DNA of 64,000 nucleotides from Verticillium longisporum (lineage: Eukaryota > Ascomycota > Sordariomycetes > Glomerellales > Plectosphaerellaceae), in assembly GCA_019188255.1 (NCBI GenBank), contig JAETXT010000009.1, forward strand, positions 372,001 through 436,000, read 5' to 3'. Below the pieces are notes generated by a model. The model was not told the origin of the DNA, ran no database searches, and worked only from the letters and a program-made list of their open reading frames with translations. Below are positions 50,304-60,907 of the stretch, piece by piece. Made by a program: the position numbers and the translations under genes. Numbering within the stretch: the stretch's first letter is position 1; each line of letters opens with the position of its first letter.

Positions 50304-52940
50304 ATGTCGACGGGTCTGGACCAAGATCATCATGGTCACATGAACGATCACGACCACGACGACCTGTCGGCGTTGAAGGTCGACCCTGAACCTATCGCCT
50401 CGACTACCATCGACACAGCAGCGCAGTCCGAAATCGACAATGGCGATACAGCATCCGACTCGGCCGCCGCTTCTGCTGTTGCTGCCGCTGCCGATGCATC
50501 TGAAGAGCCCGAGCATCACGGACATCATGTACATATCGAACACCACGATGGACTTGACGACTACGACCCTGCCTCAATGCAGAGCTCGGATCTGGACGCA
50601 AATTTGATTCACGCGACCACATCTTCATCGACTGCTCACGAAATCGCCACCGGTGGCCTGCAGGCTCTCCAGGACGCATCAGACGCCGCCGCTGCCCAGG
50701 CTCTGCGCGAAAGTGTTGATCACCAGCAGCAGCACCACGAGCAACATCATGAGCAACACCACGAACCGCACGATCAGCATCACCAATATGACCCGCCGCC
50801 GCAGTCCGCGTCTTCTCTTGACCATGATATGCAAGGCACAGACACGGGCAGCTCGAGCGGCCCAGATCCTGCTCTGGCCGTTGCTGCCGCCGCCGCTGCT
50901 GCCACTGCTGCCGTGAACGCGTCCATCGGTGGAGCGCCCGCCGGTCCACATCCATTTGCCTCGGTGGCATCTGCTGCCCCTGCGCCTGCACATGCGCCGT
51001 CCGCTGCCAGAGACCCAGCTGTTAATCCCAAGTTGACGCGACTCCGCCGAGCCTGTGACATGTGCTCCCAGCGCAAGGTGAAATGCGACGAGACGGCCCC
51101 ATGCAGGCCCTGCCGAGACCTCAACGTCGAATGCACCTTTCACCGAGCCCTCAAGAGACGCGGTCCCCCGAATAAGCACGCCGAGGCTGCTCGCGCTGCC
51201 CAGCGCCCTCGACTCGAGCCCGGCCCGACACCTGCAGGCAATGGTTTCGCCTACAACAACGGCCTGGGCCCGACACCCTCGCCGCATAACGCCGCCCAGA
51301 CCCTTGTGTCCATCGCAGAGGGCCCTGCAGCCACAGCCTACACTGCCGAATCGATTGCTCCTATGCCTGTGTTGGAGCTCCTCGTTGACGATTTCTTCAC
51401 CTACATCCACCCTCTGGCGCCTTTTCCTCACGAGCCAACCTTCCGAGACGCCTTCGCTACGCGCCAGGACCGGACGAACCCCGAGTTTTTGAGTCTTCTG
51501 GCCTCCATGATTGCCGCCCTTGTTGCGTCCTTTCCCCGAAGCGCTCGCCAGCACCTCAAGGCCCAGCACAGCACGCACCTTTTCCCTCGCGCCATCGTCA
51601 TGATTGAAAAGTGCAGGGATATTGCGCTCCAGACACGCGGTGCTCTGTGGTCCATCAAGTCGCCCAAGACGCTCGACGATGCTGCGACGAGCTACTTTCT
51701 GGGCCTTGCAGCGGGCTACACGTTGCATGTCAATGCGTATCGCCACTTCACCGCTGAGTGCCTCTCGCTGATTCGCGAGCTTGGCTTCCACGCGCCGAAG
51801 AACCCGGGCGAACTGCCGACATTTGGCACTGATCACTACTCAAACAACCCCCTGCCTTTCCACAACATTAAAGATCAGATTGGCAAGCGCATATTCTGGT
51901 GCCTGCTGCTCGGCGTGCGTTCCTTCTCACAGCTTGGCGCCTCTCACGCCGACCTCGTCATCGCGCCATCAACGCCAAACCTCCCGTACCCATCTCTGCC
52001 CGAGAATGTTGACGACCGGTGGATCATGGCCAACGAGATCCAGTATTCAGAGAACAACAATGTCACGTTGCTGACAGGCTTCCGATTCGGCATTGAGATT
52101 TACACTACAATGAATGCTATTGTCAGTGTGGAGCTTGTGTATGGTATGAGCACGCTCCCGTGGCCCGATCAGCGCGCCATGCTGCGCGACGCCCTCGTCG
52201 CTGCCAAGAACATCATCGATCGTCTCCCGACTGAGCTGCGCCTCACGTCGCAGATTGATCAGCCCGTCTTCGGCGGAGGCTTTGACGATGGGCATCTTCA
52301 ATACATGCCTCCAGCGTATCCCAATGCGCAACCGGCGAACGACATCCGCAACGTCATCAAGAGCAACACGCAACGGCGGCGCCAGCTGCAGTACGACATT
52401 CAGAAGGCTAACATTCTCGTGTCGCAGCTCGCGACACGGTCCTACTTCGTTGAGCTCTACTTCAACCTGCGCGATGTCTACCTCGCAGATCCCAATCGTT
52501 CAATCATCGACGAGAGCACGATTGAGGGCAAGGCCGCCAAGGAGGCTGAGGATGTTGAGGCCGAGCGTATCTTTGAGCTCATGACAGCCGAGCGCGAGCT
52601 TATTGTCCAGGATCTGCTGCACGTCCTCGGGTCAATCCCGCAGCGAAACATGGAGCCGAACGGAGGATCGCTCATCAACAAGGTGCGCCAGGTGGCGTCG
52701 ACCCTTCTCAATGACGCCCCTGAGCGCAAGGGTCCCGTGGCAGTCAAGTCCGAGGCTGCGCTCTCGCGGCTCATCGACATCTTGATCAAGCTAGAGGGCA
52801 CTGGACCAGGTCATGCGGGTCACGGAAACGAGTCCAACATGACGCCCCAAGACGAGGAAGAAGAGTTGCGTCTGTGGTCGAGTCTCAGAGACTACCAGCG
52901 GCAGTTTGCTTACCAGAGCGGGTACGAGGGGCGGGACTAA
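50304..52940 (+). CDS. Zn(II)2Cys6 transcription factor with fungal-specific TF domain
   Basis: ATG 50304 gives 878 residues from one exon. The N-terminal 240 residues are low complexity, with His-rich (DHHGHMNDHDHDD and a QQQHHEQHHEQ-like run) and Ala-rich stretches. The zinc cluster at about residues 250-276 is ACDMCSQRKVKCDETAPCR, spacing CX2CX6CX5CX2CX6C, followed by a basic HRALKRRGPPNKHAEAAR linker. The middle-homology region (about residues 360-650) includes YFLGLAAGYTLHVNAYRHF and KRIFWCLLLGVRSFSQLG. It should be a nuclear DNA-binding regulator. The linker resembles that of regulators near sugar-utilisation genes, but I cannot name its targets. No frameshift or intron. Confidence 0.9.
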   Translation: MSTGLDQDHHGHMNDHDHDDLSALKVDPEPIASTTIDTAAQSEIDNGDTASDSAAASAVAAAADASEEPEHHGHHVHIEHHDGLDDYDPASMQSSDLDANLIHATTSSSTAHEIATGGLQALQDASDAAAAQALRESVDHQQQHHEQHHEQHHEPHDQHHQYDPPPQSASSLDHDMQGTDTGSSSGPDPALAVAAAAAAATAAVNASIGGAPAGPHPFASVASAAPAPAHAPSAARDPAVNPKLTRLRRACDMCSQRKVKCDETAPCRPCRDLNVECTFHRALKRRGPPNKHAEAARAAQRPRLEPGPTPAGNGFAYNNGLGPTPSPHNAAQTLVSIAEGPAATAYTAESIAPMPVLELLVDDFFTYIHPLAPFPHEPTFRDAFATRQDRTNPEFLSLLASMIAALVASFPRSARQHLKAQHSTHLFPRAIVMIEKCRDIALQTRGALWSIKSPKTLDDAATSYFLGLAAGYTLHVNAYRHFTAECLSLIRELGFHAPKNPGELPTFGTDHYSNNPLPFHNIKDQIGKRIFWCLLLGVRSFSQLGASHADLVIAPSTPNLPYPSLPENVDDRWIMANEIQYSENNNVTLLTGFRFGIEIYTTMNAIVSVELVYGMSTLPWPDQRAMLRDALVAAKNIIDRLPTELRLTSQIDQPVFGGGFDDGHLQYMPPAYPNAQPANDIRNVIKSNTQRRRQLQYDIQKANILVSQLATRSYFVELYFNLRDVYLADPNRSIIDESTIEGKAAKEAEDVEAERIFELMTAERELIVQDLLHVLGSIPQRNMEPNGGSLINKVRQVASTLLNDAPERKGPVAVKSEAALSRLIDILIKLEGTGPGHAGHGNESNMTPQDEEEELRLWSSLRDYQRQFAYQSGYEGRD

Positions 52941-53288
52941 GGTGTCCAGGTGGCGGTCGTGGTTCGCCGGACGACGGCTACGCTTTGTACTATTACGGTG
53001 TGATTTGAACGGCGTACGGCGACGGTGGGAAAATGCGCCAATGGCGCCTTCGATATGGGTGTCAAGTTTGTGTGTATAGTATAGGCTTAATGGCACCTGA
53101 GGAATTGGGTGCGAGTCGCTGTGAGACACCATGCCAACGCTCGATGCCGTGTGAGACAACCGCGCAAGGCATTGCCACGCAAGACTTGGAACGCTCTGTG
53201 CTATTTTTGCTTCAATGCGTTCTTGAGCTGGGTAGCTACAGAGGCAAAATTGCACAATCCCAACGGGGGTAGCAATGGCAAAAGATAT
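52941..53288. other. 3' flank of the regulator gene up to the tRNA
   Basis: About 350 bases of ordinary sequence with no open frame of note. It holds the terminator region of the Zn2Cys6 gene. Confidence 0.5.
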
Positions 53289-53359
53289 TCCGAACCAGGG
53301 AATCGAACCCTGAGCCTGACGGTGAGAGCGTCAAATGTTAGCCATTACACCAGTTCGGA
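53289..53359 (-). tRNA. tRNA-Glu (CUC anticodon)
   Basis: The minus strand folds into a 71-nt cloverleaf. The acceptor stem pairs TCCGAAC with GTTCGGA. The anticodon stem TGACG/CGTCA closes the loop CTCTCAC, giving anticodon CTC for Glu. The T arm carries GGTTCGATTCC. There is no intron and CCA is not encoded, as usual for eukaryotes. Confidence 0.95.
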
Positions 53360-54939
53360 TGTTGAAAGACGGCTCGAAAATTGCGTTGATAGTGCCTGCG
53401 GGCTTTGTGGGATCGCTACACGCCAGTCTGGTGCGATGGTATCGTACAGCTGGGCATGATCCGTCTGAGCATAGCGGTTTCCCTTCCCATAGGTCCTCTC
53501 ATTTACTGAGTCCTCAGCTGTCGCTTTTCATCCCTGGTTTGTGTTCCTTGAGGCCTGGAGTCGCGATACTTCGGCTCACACTGCTCCTGGACTCAACTGG
53601 TAGGCTCAAAACATGTTTGCTCAACGATTGCACGCCAGCGTCGCCGCGTTTCAGCTGATCATTTGGATATATAGTCTTAGTGATTAGAATGCGCATTTCT
53701 TCATCCAGAATTCTTTCTCCCTCAGAGAGCTATGGCTGGGCGCCATCGACGGCTCCTTCTCAAATTGAACTATTAGTACTTGGATCAAGTTCAATATCTT
53801 GATACTCCGGGTTTTGACTCTTGATTCTCTAGAACCATTTGGCATTCGAGCCATTGATCTAGCCGAATATGCCCTGTGGACAGATCGTTTCACTGGATAT
53901 CATAAGGAATCTCACCGAAAACGTCGTATCAGTATATGTCAACCCCCCATGCTTTTGTCTACTTTTGTCTACTTTTCACAAATTTAGAGTACAGCAGGCG
54001 TTCTTTTAGCAGCAAATAATCTGTAATTTTGAATTTAAAAAAGTCAGAGGGCTAGTAGCTGATCGTTTCGTGAGTTCTGGAATCGTTCCATACAGAATCC
54101 CACATCCCTATCTTTCCGAGTATCAACTCATGAAATAGATATTTCATGGCAAATCAAGGCACATTTGGCCCCAAACCCATTGTCCGATTCAGCGACCTCA
54201 CTGTTTCTGGGGTCAGATACTCGTGAGTCGTCGGCTTTGTTTCTGTGATGACCACCCACATCTCGTACAAGGCCCTTGGCTTGGTTTATCAAAAAGCCGT
54301 CATATTGATTCAAAAAGACAAGTGACCAGATAAGAATCATAAAGCATGCAGGTGTGCGCCAGGCTTCAGCCGCCATACTTGAATCAAAGAAAATACGAGG
54401 CTCCATATAGATTGAACACTGAGAATCGGAATACTAGCGACCTCTAGGTGTTCAGGACACTAGATTGGTATAACCGAATAAGGGAGCAGAGACCCGGCCT
54501 GGTGGCTCTTCAACGACGCCTGCCAGACTCAGCTCAAGGTCCTACGCCAACTTAGATTCCACAAAAGAAGCCAATGAAATGCATTTATGGCTTGAATCTG
54601 TGTTTTCAACAGCGACAATGTGGACGAAAGGTCCGAAGGGATGAGCATTTAACGAGGTGTTGCATCAAAGAGGTAGATGGGTAGCCTTCTACTCGCGATA
54701 TCCCATTATGCGATTACTCTCCTCACGTCAATCCCTTTGTCAGCATCACCGTCACCTTACGACGCTTACATGTTTCCTCCTTCTACAAAGAGTGTCATGG
54801 GATGAGCGGATCACATAGAATATGATCATGACTGACTCACCTCTGAGGAGAATACCCAGGTAGGCTGGCTTATACTTCACCCTCGTTCCAGAGGCTGATA
54901 TTCGTTGCAGCAACGCGCCAACCGCAAACACCATCAGCC
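53360..54939. other. intergenic region, no supported gene
   Basis: This 1.6-kb stretch has only short, motif-free frames on both strands. AT content is slightly raised around 53700-54100. It holds the promoter of the next regulator gene. Confidence 0.5.
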
Positions 54940-56738
54940 ATGAACAACCCGTGAGCCTCACTAAACCCAAGCGCTCGCGTGTCAGCAATGCAAAGGCCAA
55001 GACCGGGTGCATAACGTGCAAGAAGCGACACGTCAAGTGCGACGAGACCAAGCCATATTGCCGCAAATGCCTCGCCCTTCGAGGGCATTGCGAAGGCTAT
55101 GCCCCACCAAAGATCCCCAAGCAGCGTGGTCGCGTTGCCGCTGTGGCCAAGACGGCAAATATGTTGCACCAGACCCTTCTCGATCCCGATCTCCTCGACT
55201 TCCATGACGCCACAGGATTGAACTATTTCAATGAGTTTGTCAAATTGTCACAGGCCCCATGGAATGTCGCGGCATCCAGCGGGGACCTCTGGAGTGTTTC
55301 ACTGCCACAGCTCGCTCGCGCCAATGACACACTTCGACATGCTGCCATGGCCATCGGCGCAGTGAGTCTGGGAGATCGAGGTTCGCATTCGAGCGAACGC
55401 CCCATGACTCCAGCGGGTCCGGGGCCTCCGAATTACAGCCCTCGTGAACTTCACGCTACAACGTATCTCTGCCACGCGCTGAAGCTCCAAAGCCGCAGCA
55501 GCTCGGTGCAGGACACGATCTTCCTGTCCGTCATGCTTCTCTACTTTGAGACTCTCCGGGGTAACATCAAGGCTGCGTTGAATCATGTCAACCATGGCCT
55601 CGCGCTCCTTCTGACGCTGACTACGAGCCGAGAAGCGAACGCTCACATCAGAAGCCTGGCTCCAAATCCAGGACCTTTGCTGGGTGCGGTGACCAATGTC
55701 TTTTTCATCCTCGCTGCTCAGGCACGGCACATCCTCACCGGTCGCGTTGGCGGCTGCAGGCCACTGCCACACTTCGCGAAAGGCCTTCGTAATGCGTCTC
55801 GCTCCATGGAGTCGTTCATGCACCTCCTCTGCCAGCTATGGCAACCTACAGTCATGAACGACGTGCCCGAACTATTTGGCACCCTCGACGAATACGAGCA
55901 TCACTGGCACTATCTCCGCCGGGCTCAGTCCGCCATCGGTCCCCTCATACACGACTTGGTGTTATCCTCTGGTGTCATCGGCTGCTCCGACGCAGCTGCG
56001 ATCAACACCTCCATCCACCAGATCCTAGGCCACCCACAAGTCCTCGCCTTCTATGCCGACAACAGGCAAAAGATGCAAATCCTAGAGAAAGCCTACCTCC
56101 CTCTCTTCCACAGAATCATGCTGCAATCCCACGACTCGAAAGACTACCTCCGCGCCCTCCACCTCCGCCTCCAGTACCTCGGCGTGACCCTCTTCGAGAA
56201 CGCGCCGCAGTTCCTCAGCATCGACTCGGTGCGGGCGCTGACGCCCCTGTTCTGCGAATTCCTCACCACCGCCTCGGCCGCGCTGCGCGCCGCCCGCCTG
56301 ACGGCCGACAAGCCCGCGTACGGCACATCCCTGCAGTGCGGCCTGTCCATGTGGTTCTTTGGCACGGCGCTCTTTTGCCGCGACGCCGTGGTTCGGGACG
56401 AAGCCGTCGTCATGCTGGGTGAGTATCCCGGTCAGGACGGTCTCTGGAGTACGCGTGCGCTGTACGTGCTCGCCATGCGGAACCGAGACGTGGAGAAGGC
56501 GAATGCGGTCGAAGGGAGCGACGCGGAGCAGTGGGCGCGACTATGGCGGCGGGAGTACGCCTTGGAAGAGGGCGGGGCCGAAGTCATCTTCCGGTACATG
56601 GAACGCGATGAGCATACAGCGGGTTGGGCCATGGTAGAAGAGGGAGCAGTCGTGCCCGCCGTCGGGGAAGCGACGTGGGTGAAGAGACGGCCGAGGAGCG
56701 AGAAGCTGCTCATGGAAGACCTCATGCTGTCGACCTAG
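54940..56738 (+). CDS. Zn(II)2Cys6 transcription factor, start region probably hit by a one-base deletion
   Basis: The zinc cluster GCITCKKRHVKCDETKPYC (CX2CX6CX6CX2CX6C) is near residue 22, preceded by basic KPKRSRVSNAKAK. A long fungal-specific C-terminal region follows, with LRHAAMAIGAVSLGDRG and LSVMLLYFETLRGNIKAAL. The open frame begins GTG at 54951 without an in-frame ATG before the zinc cluster. The only plausible ATG, 54940, is one base out of frame; one more C in the CCC run at 54948-54950 would join it as MNNPVSLTKPKR and give 599 residues. It lies just upstream of a 2OG-Fe(II) oxygenase in the same direction and may regulate it. The protein should be nuclear. Confidence 0.85.
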
Positions 56739-57253
56739 ACGATAAGCATGGTATACTGCTCCACCTTGGATACCACATGAATATGACATGGCCAATTTAT
56801 TTGTTCTTTCATAGTGCGTGGAATATTAAAGCCTCGGCTTGAGATGGCAACTGTTGCAGGGCCGGCTTTCCAACCACGATGCACAGCATACCCTGCAAGA
56901 TGCGGGTAAGAGAGCGTGATCTACACATGAACATCGGTATTCAAGGGGAATCTGGTCGTCCTCATCTCGCCCGAAATGACAGCTTGTACATGTATGGTCG
57001 ATTTATCGTCATCTCTTGCCACGTGACAGCGTCCTGAAAAACCCTCCGGTTGGGCATGACGTGATGAGTCTCCGCACCTTCTGTGTGCAACAGGACCCAG
57101 GAACATCCTCGTACTGATGGCTCGGAGATGCTTGACAGAGATAATTTATACTGTCATAGAACGCGCCGCAAGTCAGGTTGATTTGGCCAAGCTGGCTGTA
57201 TAGGTAGGTGGCGGGAGCGAGTAGCACCACTCAGTCGATCATCTTCACGCACC
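56739..57253. other. promoter region of the 2OG oxygenase
   Basis: About 515 bases of normal composition between the regulator stop and the oxygenase start. No gene or clear site is seen. Confidence 0.5.
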
Positions 57254-58300
57254 ATGGCCTTCACCTCAATCCCTCTCCTGGACCTCGCACTCGCCAAGTC
57301 ACCTAGCACTAAGCCTAGGTTGCTTGAAGAGCTCCGACATGCGCTGCTCGACGTGGGCTTCCTCTACGTTACGAATCATGGCGTTCCAGATACTGTCATA
57401 GCAAATCTCACGGCAGCTCTGCCCAAACTCTTTGGCTTGACTTCCGATCAAAAGGCAGAAGCGGCGCTTGCCGGCTCGCCTCATTTCCTTGGATACAGCG
57501 AGGTGGGCACCGAGACAACTGCCGGTGCTTCTGACCACCGCGAGCAGTTTGAGTTTGCGACTGAACTGACAGCAACCTGGACCCTTGAACAACCGCTCGC
57601 TGAGCGGTTGCGCGGACCCAACAACTACCCACCCGCCCTGCCGTCAATTCGACCAGTGGTCGAAGCGTACATTGCCGAGCTCACGCTCCTCGGCGAACGC
57701 TTTCTCGGCCTCGTGGCAGAAGCACTCGACCTCCCACCAAAGACGTTCCTACCATTCCTCTCCGACCAACATCGCCTCAAAACAGTGCACTACCCAGCAC
57801 AGCCTGATGGGACACACTGCCAGGGCGTTGGAGCACACAAAGACTCGTCCGGATGGTGGACCTTCCTGCTACAGGCATCGCCTGAGGTTGGCGGCCTGCA
57901 GGCTCTCAACCAGACCGGCACGTGGGTCGACGTGCCGCCTCTTGCCGGCACGTTTGTCGTGAACATTGGGCAGGCGTTCGAGGTCGTGACGCATGGCGTG
58001 TGCCGCGCGACCACGCACCGGGTGGTCAGCGGATCGGAGGAACGGTTCAGCGTGCCATTTTTCCAGGGGGTGCGGCGGAGCTTAACGAGGGAAGAGGCCG
58101 TCCACTCACTGCGAGGACACTTTGAACGGTTCGAGGGCGGAGGGGTCGAGTCGGCGGAGGGTCGGGAGGTCGACTCGGCCTTCTTGAGGGGCGGGTATGA
58201 GACGTGGGGCGAGAGTCAGCTGCGAACAAAGGTGAGAAGCCACAGAGAGGTGGGGCAGCGGTTCTACGGCGAGGTTTTCGAGCGCTACGTCAGCGAGTAG
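57254..58300 (+). CDS. 2-oxoglutarate/Fe(II)-dependent dioxygenase, isopenicillin-N-synthase-like
   Basis: ATG 57254 (context CACCATGG) gives 348 residues without introns. The N-terminal DIOX_N part shows IPLLDLALA, then LLDVGFLYVTNHGV. The catalytic fold carries the iron triad His195 and Asp197 in GAHKDSSGWWTFLLQ and His255 in THRVV, with Arg264 of ERFSVPFF for 2-oxoglutarate. GFxYVxNHGV and HxD spacing are typical of the soluble plant and fungal IPNS-like family. The product likely hydroxylates or desaturates a small metabolite in the cytosol; the substrate is unknown. The upstream Zn2Cys6 gene is a plausible regulator. No frameshift is visible. Confidence 0.9.
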   Translation: MAFTSIPLLDLALAKSPSTKPRLLEELRHALLDVGFLYVTNHGVPDTVIANLTAALPKLFGLTSDQKAEAALAGSPHFLGYSEVGTETTAGASDHREQFEFATELTATWTLEQPLAERLRGPNNYPPALPSIRPVVEAYIAELTLLGERFLGLVAEALDLPPKTFLPFLSDQHRLKTVHYPAQPDGTHCQGVGAHKDSSGWWTFLLQASPEVGGLQALNQTGTWVDVPPLAGTFVVNIGQAFEVVTHGVCRATTHRVVSGSEERFSVPFFQGVRRSLTREEAVHSLRGHFERFEGGGVESAEGREVDSAFLRGGYETWGESQLRTKVRSHREVGQRFYGEVFERYVSE

Positions 58301-59575
58301 CACACCACCTTTGAGTCAGTACGTCAATTGACTCAGCGCGCAGCGATTCGGGAAAACGCCATGGTCTCAACTGAGAGTGAACTGGATCGTGTCTTTTGCT
58401 GGGACGGCGGCGCGGCGGCGGCCTCACAGGCTCAGAGGGGGACCTGCAGATCGGGTCAGGGGATTCACCAGCGAAGGAGGGAGACGACTGGCCAGTGAAT
58501 AATAAGCATCGTAATGTTGGTCTCCGACTGACCAGTGAAGCAGTGCATTGTTCTGTGCGTGCTGCTGCGCTGTACCAAGGCGGCATTGATCGCTCGGATC
58601 ACCCGAGGTTGGCAGTGAGGCAGTGTTGGCTTGTTTTGTTGTGGTGCACGTCCTTCTGGTTGCATCCCGCGTTCGTGTTGACTGACTTTGTGGATGGAGG
58701 GGGGGCAGGGGGCAGGGGGCAGGTGGTGGGGGAGGCCGGTCCATTTGTGGAAGCGGCAGAGGCCCGACGGAAAGAATGCACTGACGAGTGGAAGGCGCCA
58801 GCGACCGAACGGGGAGGCACAGGGCAGAAACAGGGCACAGCGGGACCAGAACAGGGCAGAATGGGGCAGCGGCGACGGCTGGAGCTGGCACCAACCAAGC
58901 AAGACTGGGCAGGAACCAGGCACACCAGGCATCCAAGGCAGGAGCAGGAACGCGGCAGGGGACCAGGTGGACGAGGTACCATCAACAGGTTCAGCGCAGC
59001 ATCGACCAGTCCAGGCCATTACTCAAGCCCGTTCGGAAAACCACGTCGTCCATGGCTTAATCAGGTAACCGGTCGGAGAATTCCTCGTCCATTCATATTA
59101 TGCACGTAGACCACATGCGCCGAGCGGCCCCTACGTAAGCCGCCCCACCTCATCTCCCCTTTAGAAAGCGCCCGTCCAATAGCTGGTGACAGATCGACGG
59201 GCCACCCGGCACGGATACGAAGGGCACGTGCCAAGCCCTACCCCTGTCCATTCCCCTTAATTTCGCCCTCATTCTCTCCTCCTTGCTTCCCCTTGCCCCC
59301 CTGTCTATTGTCTTTAACGTCAAAACATCACCTTTCCCTCTTCACACTCGCTTCTCCCGACTTGAGCCTCCTTCTTTCGGGACCTCGACATTTCTTTGCA
59401 GCAACCCATTCCAGGCACGCCTCACTCTTTCAGGCGCCTTACCACATTCGCTCTTACCTTGATCAAACTTTGCACGAACTTCTTCGTCTGTCGTACCGAT
59501 CCCGGAACACGACCTTTCGTACAACCTCTTATTTCCCGCTTCTCTAAAGAAACCATTGTATTACACACCGTCACG
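58301..59575. promoter_or_regulatory. long promoter and 5' leader of the GH17 gene, with G-rich tract
   Basis: This 1.3-kb region precedes a highly expressed cell-wall gene. It contains a G-rich run at 58699-58733 (several GGGGG blocks separated by CA or TGGT) able to form a quadruplex on the plus strand. From about 59265 to 59570 it is pyrimidine-rich, as in leaders of strongly transcribed fungal genes. Overlapping frames on both strands here have no coding support. Confidence 0.5.
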
Positions 59576-60907
59576 ATGCGCGTCTCCGCTACTCTTGCTG
59601 CTGGCGCCCTCGCCGTCAGCGTGTCTGCCCAGAACTACCTCGGCTTCAACTCTGGTGCCACCCTGGCCGACCGCTCTGCCAAGTTCAAGGCCGACTTCGA
59701 GGCCGAGTTCAAGGCTGCCCAGAGCCTGCCCAACGCCCCCGGCAACTTCAACGCCGTCCGTCTCTACACCAACATCCAGGCCTACTCCCAGGATGACCCT
59801 ATTGAGGCTTTCGAGGCTGCCATTAACACCAAGACCTCCATCCTGCTCGGTCTCTGGGCCTCTGGCACCGACAACATCGACAAGGAGGTGTCTGCCCTGA
59901 AGAAGGCCGTCGAGAAGTTCGGCTCCAAGCTGACCGACCTCGTCATCGGTGTCTCCATCGGTTCCGAGGATCTCTACCGTGTCTCTGTCACTGGTGTGAA
60001 GAACAAGTCTGGTGCCGGTAACTCCCCCGACGCCATTGTTGGCTTCATCAAGGACTTCAAGGATGCCTTCAAGGGCTCTGCCCTCAGCTCCGTCCCTGTC
60101 GGCCACGTCGACACCTGGGACTCCTGGTCCAACGGCACCAACAAGGCCGTCATTGACGCTGTTGACTTCCTCGGTGTGAACGAGTTCCCCTACTACGAGA
60201 ACGACAAGGGCAACAACATCAAGAACGCCGGTCACCTCTTCGACAAGGCCTACGACATCACCATCGCTGCTGCTGGTGGCAAGCCCGTCTGGGTCACCGA
60301 GACTGGCTGGCCCGCTACTGGTCCCGACTGGGACCAGGCTGAGGCTTCTGTCCAGAACGCCAAGTACTACTGGAACGAGGTCGGCTGCCGTCAGCTCTTC
60401 GGCAAGACTCCCACCTTCTGGTACACTCTCCGTGACTCCAACCCCGACAACAAGATGAAGTTCGCCATCACCGAGTCTGTCGGCGGCAAGCCCCTCTTCG
60501 ACCTCACCTGCCCCAAGACCTTCGACACCGACAAGCAGAAGCCCTCCTCCTCCGTTGCCGCCCAGTCCACCTCCGCTGCCACCGCTTCCGGCTCCAGCAA
60601 CGCCACTGCCACTGGCAGCGGCTCCGCCTCGGAGACGTCTGCCATCTCCGGTGGCAACGGCTCTGGTTCCGGCTCGGCCTCCCCCTCGGGCTCTGGCCAC
60701 GGCTCCGGATCCGGCTCGGCCTCTCCCTCGGGCTCCGGCAACGGCTCTGGTGCCAACGGCGGCTCTGGTTCGGGCTCTGCCGAGAACCCCGCCTCCACCG
60801 AGGGCACCTCCCCCAGCACCGTCCCCGAGTCCTCCGCCGCCTCGCTCCAGAAGACGGCCGCCGTCGCCGCCCTGGCGCTCGTCGCCGGCCTCTTCACCCT
60901 TGCTTAA
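59576..60907 (+). CDS. eglC: GPI-anchored GH17 glucan endo-1,3-beta-glucosidase
   Basis: ATG 59576 gives 443 residues in one exon. A signal peptide (MRVSATLAAGALAVSVSA) precedes the GH17 barrel: YLGFNSGATL, then VRLYTNIQAYSQDDP, the acid/base Glu in GVSIGSEDLYRVS, LGVNEFPYYEN, and the nucleophile Glu in WVTETGWPATGP. After about residue 320 comes a Ser/Gly/Ala-rich linker with GSGSASPSGSG repeats, then a GPI signal (ASLQKTAAVAALALVAGLF). It is a wall-bound glucanase that trims or remodels beta-1,3-glucan. Codon use is strongly biased to C-ending codons, a mark of high expression. Length and repeat linker match EglC-type proteins. The long minus-strand frame across it is a codon-bias shadow. 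Confidence 0.93.
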   Translation: MRVSATLAAGALAVSVSAQNYLGFNSGATLADRSAKFKADFEAEFKAAQSLPNAPGNFNAVRLYTNIQAYSQDDPIEAFEAAINTKTSILLGLWASGTDNIDKEVSALKKAVEKFGSKLTDLVIGVSIGSEDLYRVSVTGVKNKSGAGNSPDAIVGFIKDFKDAFKGSALSSVPVGHVDTWDSWSNGTNKAVIDAVDFLGVNEFPYYENDKGNNIKNAGHLFDKAYDITIAAAGGKPVWVTETGWPATGPDWDQAEASVQNAKYYWNEVGCRQLFGKTPTFWYTLRDSNPDNKMKFAITESVGGKPLFDLTCPKTFDTDKQKPSSSVAAQSTSAATASGSSNATATGSGSASETSAISGGNGSGSGSASPSGSGHGSGSGSASPSGSGNGSGANGGSGSGSAENPASTEGTSPSTVPESSAASLQKTAAVAALALVAGLFTLA

